A DNA stretch of 64,000 nucleotides, from NCBI GenBank assembly GCA_016712525.1, contig JADJQX010000007.1:248001-312000 (forward strand), given 5' to 3'. The stretch is from Myxococcales bacterium. GTDB lineage: Bacteria > Myxococcota_A > Polyangia > Polyangiales > Polyangiaceae. Every line of letters begins with the position of its first letter. Position 1 is the stretch's first letter. Both the position numbers and the translations under genes were made by a program. The notes under the pieces were generated by a model, which worked only from the letters and a program-made list of their open reading frames with translations, did no database searches and was not told the origin of the DNA. Positions 60,834-64,000 of this stretch are shown piece by piece.

Positions 60834-61079
60834 TCAGGCCCCGCGCGCCCTACGGCTCGCGGCCATCACCTCGACGTTCAGCGCGAGCACGTCGTTCAGG
60901 GCCTTCTCGCGCTCTTCCCGCGAGGGTGGCGTCGTCGTCCACCGTGCGACCGCGAAGGCGACCTGCCGTGCCTTCTGGTGGAGCTCCTGGGCGGCGGGTT
61001 GGGGCAGCTCCAAAATGCGCTCGAAGATGTCCTGGAGGGACTTCTCTACGATCGAAATGCGGGTTGAACGACTGGCCAC
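60834..61079 (-). CDS. Small helical protein upstream of phoD (81 residues)
   Basis: From a GTG at 61079 with AAGGAG at 61082-61087 comes a protein ASRSTRISIVEKSLQDIFERILE..., ending RRARGA. Two helices are likely (EKSLQDIFERILELPQPAAQELHQKARQVAF and REEREKALNDVLALNVEVMA). No Cys, no signal and no recognised family. The gene ends two bases before the phoD start, so it is translated from the same message. The longer ATG frame to 61439 is rejected because the GTG has the ribosome-binding site and the part upstream is Arg-rich shadow-type sequence. Confidence 0.62.
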   Translation of the reverse strand: MASRSTRISIVEKSLQDIFERILELPQPAAQELHQKARQVAFAVARWTTTPPSREEREKALNDVLALNVEVMAASRRARGA

Positions 61080-61236
61080 GCGGTCTCCTTCGACCCCCCG
61101 GGTCCTTCGTCGAAGAGAAACGGTACGCCGGGCGAGCATCGAGGCAACGAGAAAACGTACCGTGGGCCGTGGCTCCAATGTGCGATGAACACCGCGCGGA
61201 TTGGCAACGGCGACCCGACCCGATACACAAGAGCGC

Positions 61237-62706
61237 ATGCCGTCCTCTCGCCGCGCGCGTCTCTTCGCGCTCGCCCTCGCCCTCCCCCTCGTGGGCCTCG
61301 CGGCCCCGTCGTTCGCCGAGAAACCGATGCAGGCCCCGCTCGCCGCTCCCTCGGCGCGAGCCCCGCAGTCGACGATGCTCCCGAAGGTGCCCGGGGCCAC
61401 GCTCACCGCGAAGAAGGTCGTCCTCGAGAACGGGCTCACCGTGCTCCTCCACGAGGACCACCGGGTGTCGACCGTGAGCGTGAACGTGTTCTACCACGTG
61501 GGCTCGAAGGACGAGGCGCCCGGCAAAAACGGCTTCGCGCACCTCTTCGAGCACGTCATGTTCCAGGGGTCGAAGCACGTCGCGGAGGACACCTTCTTCC
61601 GCCACCTCGAGGAGGTGGGGGCCTCGGGCATCAACGGTACGACCAACCAAGATCGCACGAACTACTTCGAGACCGTGCCCTCGTCGCGCCTCGAGCTCGC
61701 GCTCTGGCTCGAGAGCGACCGTATGGGTTTTTTGCTCGATCACGTCGATCAGGCCACGTTCGATAGCCAACGCGAGGTCGTGAAGAACGAGCGCCGGCAG
61801 AACTACGAGAACGCTCCTTACGGGCTCGTGGGCCAGGCCGTTCGCGCCGAGCTCTTCCCCGCGCAGCACCCCTACCACTTGCTCACGATCGGCTCTCCGA
61901 AGGTCCTCGACGCCGCGACGCTCGAGGACGTGAAGGGCTTTTTCCGCACGTACTACGTGCCCGGAAACGCGACGCTCGCCCTCGCGGGGGATTTCGAGGA
62001 GACGAAGGCCCTCGAGCTCGTGAAGAAGTACTTCGGTCCGATCGTGAACCGGCCCGTGCCCGCGAAGAAGGCCCCGATCGACACGAAGCTTTCGGGGGAG
62101 ACCCGCATCGACGTCTCGGCCGACGTGGAGCTCGCGCGGGCCTACGTGTCGTGGCCCACGCCGGCGTTCTTCGCGCCCGGGGACGCCGACCTCGACATCG
62201 CCGCACGAGCGCTCGCCTCCGGGAAGACGAGCCGGCTCTACAAGCGCCTCGTCTACGATCTCCAGATCGCGCAGGGCGTGTTCGCGTCGCAGGCATCCAT
62301 GGAGCTCGGGAGCGTGTTCGAGATCGTCGCGACGGCGAAGCCCGGGCACACGGCGGACGAGCTGCTCAAGGTCGTGGACGAGGAGCTCGCGGCGCTCCGT
62401 GACCGTGGGATCTCGCAGGACGAGCTCTCGCGCGCCAAGGTGTCGACCCGCGCCGACTCGATCTTCGGGATCGAGCGCGTCGGCGCGAGGGCGAACCTGC
62501 TCAACACGTACTTCCACTACACGGGGGACGCCGACTACTTCGCGAAGGATCTCGCGCGGTACGAGGCGACGTCGGCCGAGACCGTGAAGGCCGCCGTGAA
62601 CGCCCATCTCCCCGCGAAGGCCCGCGTCGTGACGTTGGTCGCGCCGAAGAAGGGGGCCCCCATCGCCGGAGAGGTCACGAACGTGGCGCGAGGAGGTGCA
62701 AAATGA
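61237..62706 (+). CDS. M16 family zinc metallopeptidase, exported
   Basis: Pitrilysin-type protease of 489 residues. Signal peptide LFALALALPLVGLAAPSFAE; inverse zinc motif HLFEHVMF (HxxEH) near residue 106 with the downstream Glu in ESDRMGF/EVVKNERRQNYENAPYG. The substrate-binding half has AHPYHLLTIGS-like PYHLLTIGSPK and SGKTSRLYKRLVYDLQIAQGV. These enzymes clip small peptides or misfolded fragments in the periplasm. The ATG at 61237 is chosen as signal-peptide start. Its stop overlaps the start of the second M16 gene (ATGA), suggesting a two-subunit protease. Confidence 0.93.
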   Translation: MPSSRRARLFALALALPLVGLAAPSFAEKPMQAPLAAPSARAPQSTMLPKVPGATLTAKKVVLENGLTVLLHEDHRVSTVSVNVFYHVGSKDEAPGKNGFAHLFEHVMFQGSKHVAEDTFFRHLEEVGASGINGTTNQDRTNYFETVPSSRLELALWLESDRMGFLLDHVDQATFDSQREVVKNERRQNYENAPYGLVGQAVRAELFPAQHPYHLLTIGSPKVLDAATLEDVKGFFRTYYVPGNATLALAGDFEETKALELVKKYFGPIVNRPVPAKKAPIDTKLSGETRIDVSADVELARAYVSWPTPAFFAPGDADLDIAARALASGKTSRLYKRLVYDLQIAQGVFASQASMELGSVFEIVATAKPGHTADELLKVVDEELAALRDRGISQDELSRAKVSTRADSIFGIERVGARANLLNTYFHYTGDADYFAKDLARYEATSAETVKAAVNAHLPAKARVVTLVAPKKGAPIAGEVTNVARGGAK

Positions 62707-64000
62707 AGGCTCGTTCGTCGATCGTCGCGCTCACGCTGGCCTTCGCTCTCGTCGCCTGCGGTGGAGAAACACCGCCACCGGTCGTGCCGACGGTGCCTCC
62801 GCCGACGGTCGCCAAGGTCGAGCCGAAGCCGGTCCCGCTCGAGACCCCGGACGCGCCGTTCCGTTCGCAACCGCCCGAGAAGGGCGACGCGGGCAGGCCG
62901 TTCGTCGCTCCGAAGGTCGAAGAGCGCGCGCTCAAGAACGGCATCCGCGTGCTCTTCGTGCCGCACCCCACTCCGACCGTGTCCGTGTCGCTCGTCGTCC
63001 GTGCAGGCCAGGGGGACGTCGCCCAGGCGAAGCCCGGGACGCTGTCGTTCCTCGGCGCCATGCTCGAGCAGGGCACGAAGACCCGCTCGGCGCTCAAGCT
63101 CTCGGACGACTTCGAGGCGATCGGCGCGCACCACGACGCGTCGTTCGGCTGGGACTCGGGCGCCCTCTCGGTCGACGTGCTCCGCGAGCACCTCGACGTC
63201 GCCCTCGAGCTCCTCGCGGATCTCGCGCAGAACCCGACCTTCCCGAAGGAAGAGATCGAGCGCCTCAGGGCTCGCCGGCTCGCCGGTATCCAAGCCGAAA
63301 AGAACAATCCTTCCGCGATGATGGTGAATGCCCAGGCCGCGGTGCTCTACGGCCGCGCGCACCCCTACGGCCACACCCTCTCGGGCGAGGCGAGCGACGT
63401 CTCGGCGGTCACCCGCGAGGCGCTCGTGAAGCTTCACAAAGAGCTCTTCGTGCCGAGCCTGCTCACGCTCGTCGTGTCCGGAGGCGTGAACGACACGACG
63501 CTCATGCCCTCGCTCGAGCGGACGTTCGGGGCGCTCTCGGGTGCGAAGCGAGAGCGTGGCAAGGTGCCCGAGGCGCCCAAGGCGGACAAGAAGCCGAAGG
63601 ACGAGTCGCGCCTCGTGCTCGTCGAAAAGGCGCGCGCGGCGCAGTCGCAGATCGCGCTCACGCAGGTGGGCGCGCCCGCGAGCACCGAGGACCGGGACGC
63701 CATCACGGTCATGAACGCCATCTTGGGCGGCATGTTCTCGAGCCGGATCAACCTGAATTTGCGGGAGAAACACGCGTACACGTACGGCGCGCGCTCGTAC
63801 TTCTCGATGCGTCGAGGTGCAGGCCCGTTCGCGGCGAGCGCGGCGGTCGTGACCGACAAGACGGCCCCGGCCATCCACGAGCTCTTCGTCGAGCTCGAGA
63901 AGATGCGCGACCAAGAGGTCACCGAGGCCGAGCTTCAGGGCGCGAAGGAGGGCATCGTTCAGCAGCTCCCGGCCCGCTTCGAGACGGCGAGGGACGTGGT
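62703..64000 (+). CDS. M16 family protein, probable non-catalytic partner lipoprotein (3' end outside window)
   Basis: Visible part about 432 residues. Lipoprotein signal MKARSSIVALTLAFALVAC. The M16 fold is recognised from LSFLGAMLEQGTKTRSAL, LDVALELLADLAQNP and LNLREKHAYTYGARSYF, the last containing the Arg and Tyr typical of the substrate-binding half. The position of HxxEH reads FLGAMLEQ, without His or Glu pair, so this subunit should not bind zinc. Paired active/inactive M16 proteins are known (as in mitochondrial processing peptidase and bacterial pairs). The C-terminus lies past 64000. Confidence 0.9.
   Translation, partial: MKARSSIVALTLAFALVACGGETPPPVVPTVPPPTVAKVEPKPVPLETPDAPFRSQPPEKGDAGRPFVAPKVEERALKNGIRVLFVPHPTPTVSVSLVVRAGQGDVAQAKPGTLSFLGAMLEQGTKTRSALKLSDDFEAIGAHHDASFGWDSGALSVDVLREHLDVALELLADLAQNPTFPKEEIERLRARRLAGIQAEKNNPSAMMVNAQAAVLYGRAHPYGHTLSGEASDVSAVTREALVKLHKELFVPSLLTLVVSGGVNDTTLMPSLERTFGALSGAKRERGKVPEAPKADKKPKDESRLVLVEKARAAQSQIALTQVGAPASTEDRDAITVMNAILGGMFSSRINLNLREKHAYTYGARSYFSMRRGAGPFAASAAVVTDKTAPAIHELFVELEKMRDQEVTEAELQGAKEGIVQQLPARFETARDV

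Overview
The window is GC-rich (about 70 %) chromosomal DNA with densely packed genes, very strong G/C third-position bias and many ATGA/GTGA start-stop overlaps. The gene content points to a myxobacterium (Myxococcota, probably the Polyangiales side). Clues are a Ser/Thr kinase-FHA-degenerate GGDEF protein, a GltJ/AgmX-like zinc-ribbon/GYF/TonB-like protein, an MXAN_5187-type sensor-like protein, a TIGR04551-type outer-membrane protein, a FHA-CpaF fusion, many lipoproteins and ihfA followed by a merR-type gene. No plasmid, phage, insertion sequence, CRISPR array or rRNA was seen; one tRNA (His, GTG) is present. The assignment rests on recognition of gene families, not on a database search.

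Layout. 1-3.1 kb: the 3'-truncated end of a trans-sulfuration PLP enzyme gene, a kinase-like gene divergent from a phospholipase-D lipoprotein, and tRNA-His. 3.1-8.4 kb: a Tad/Flp-type pilus accessory island (Flp pilin, CpaA-type prepilin peptidase, two TadE-like pseudopilins, a TadG-like protein and two exported proteins of unknown family, one with 14 cysteines). It has no motor, secretin or TadBC genes. Three of its leaders look related and each follows a hairpin. 8.4-19.5 kb: class II histone-deacetylase-like enzyme, a membrane sensor-like protein, a HEAT protein, a 2OG-Fe oxygenase, family 4 uracil-DNA glycosylase, an exbB-exbD-tonB operon whose tonB is frameshifted, truD, a NT5C2-like nucleotidase and a class I amidotransferase. 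19.6-26.9 kb: a coupled TerB/zinc-ribbon-MoxR-DUF58-DUF4129 operon, a secreted HEAT protein and a GT4 glycosyltransferase.

26.9-41.1 kb: alaS, a Ser/Thr kinase-FHA-GGDEF-like gene broken by one extra A in an A7 run, HMG-CoA lyase, a DUF192 lipoprotein, a lipoprotein cyclophilin, a large polytopic membrane protein, a 61-residue helical protein, and a FHA protein fused to a CpaF-type ATPase domain that has lost its Walker motifs. 41.2-51.3 kb (all minus): dprA-topA, a GltJ/AgmX-like protein, a MshEN-TPR protein, queA-tgt for queuosine tRNA modification and an orphan NtrC-type regulator. 51.4-64 kb: a lipoprotein with a CX4CH motif, a TIGR04551-like outer-membrane protein, ihfA-merR, a cellulose-synthase-like GT2 preceded by a nested inverted repeat, hutH, phoD with a small coupled gene, and a pair of M16 peptidase genes (the second cut by the window edge).

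Most of this is housekeeping and envelope/signalling content. The parts most worth a second look are the Tad island with its related leaders and its likely distant partner, the pseudo-ATPase FHA-CpaF protein; the two homopolymer frameshifts; the nested inverted repeat ahead of the GT2 gene; and the tRNA-His without an encoded G-1.
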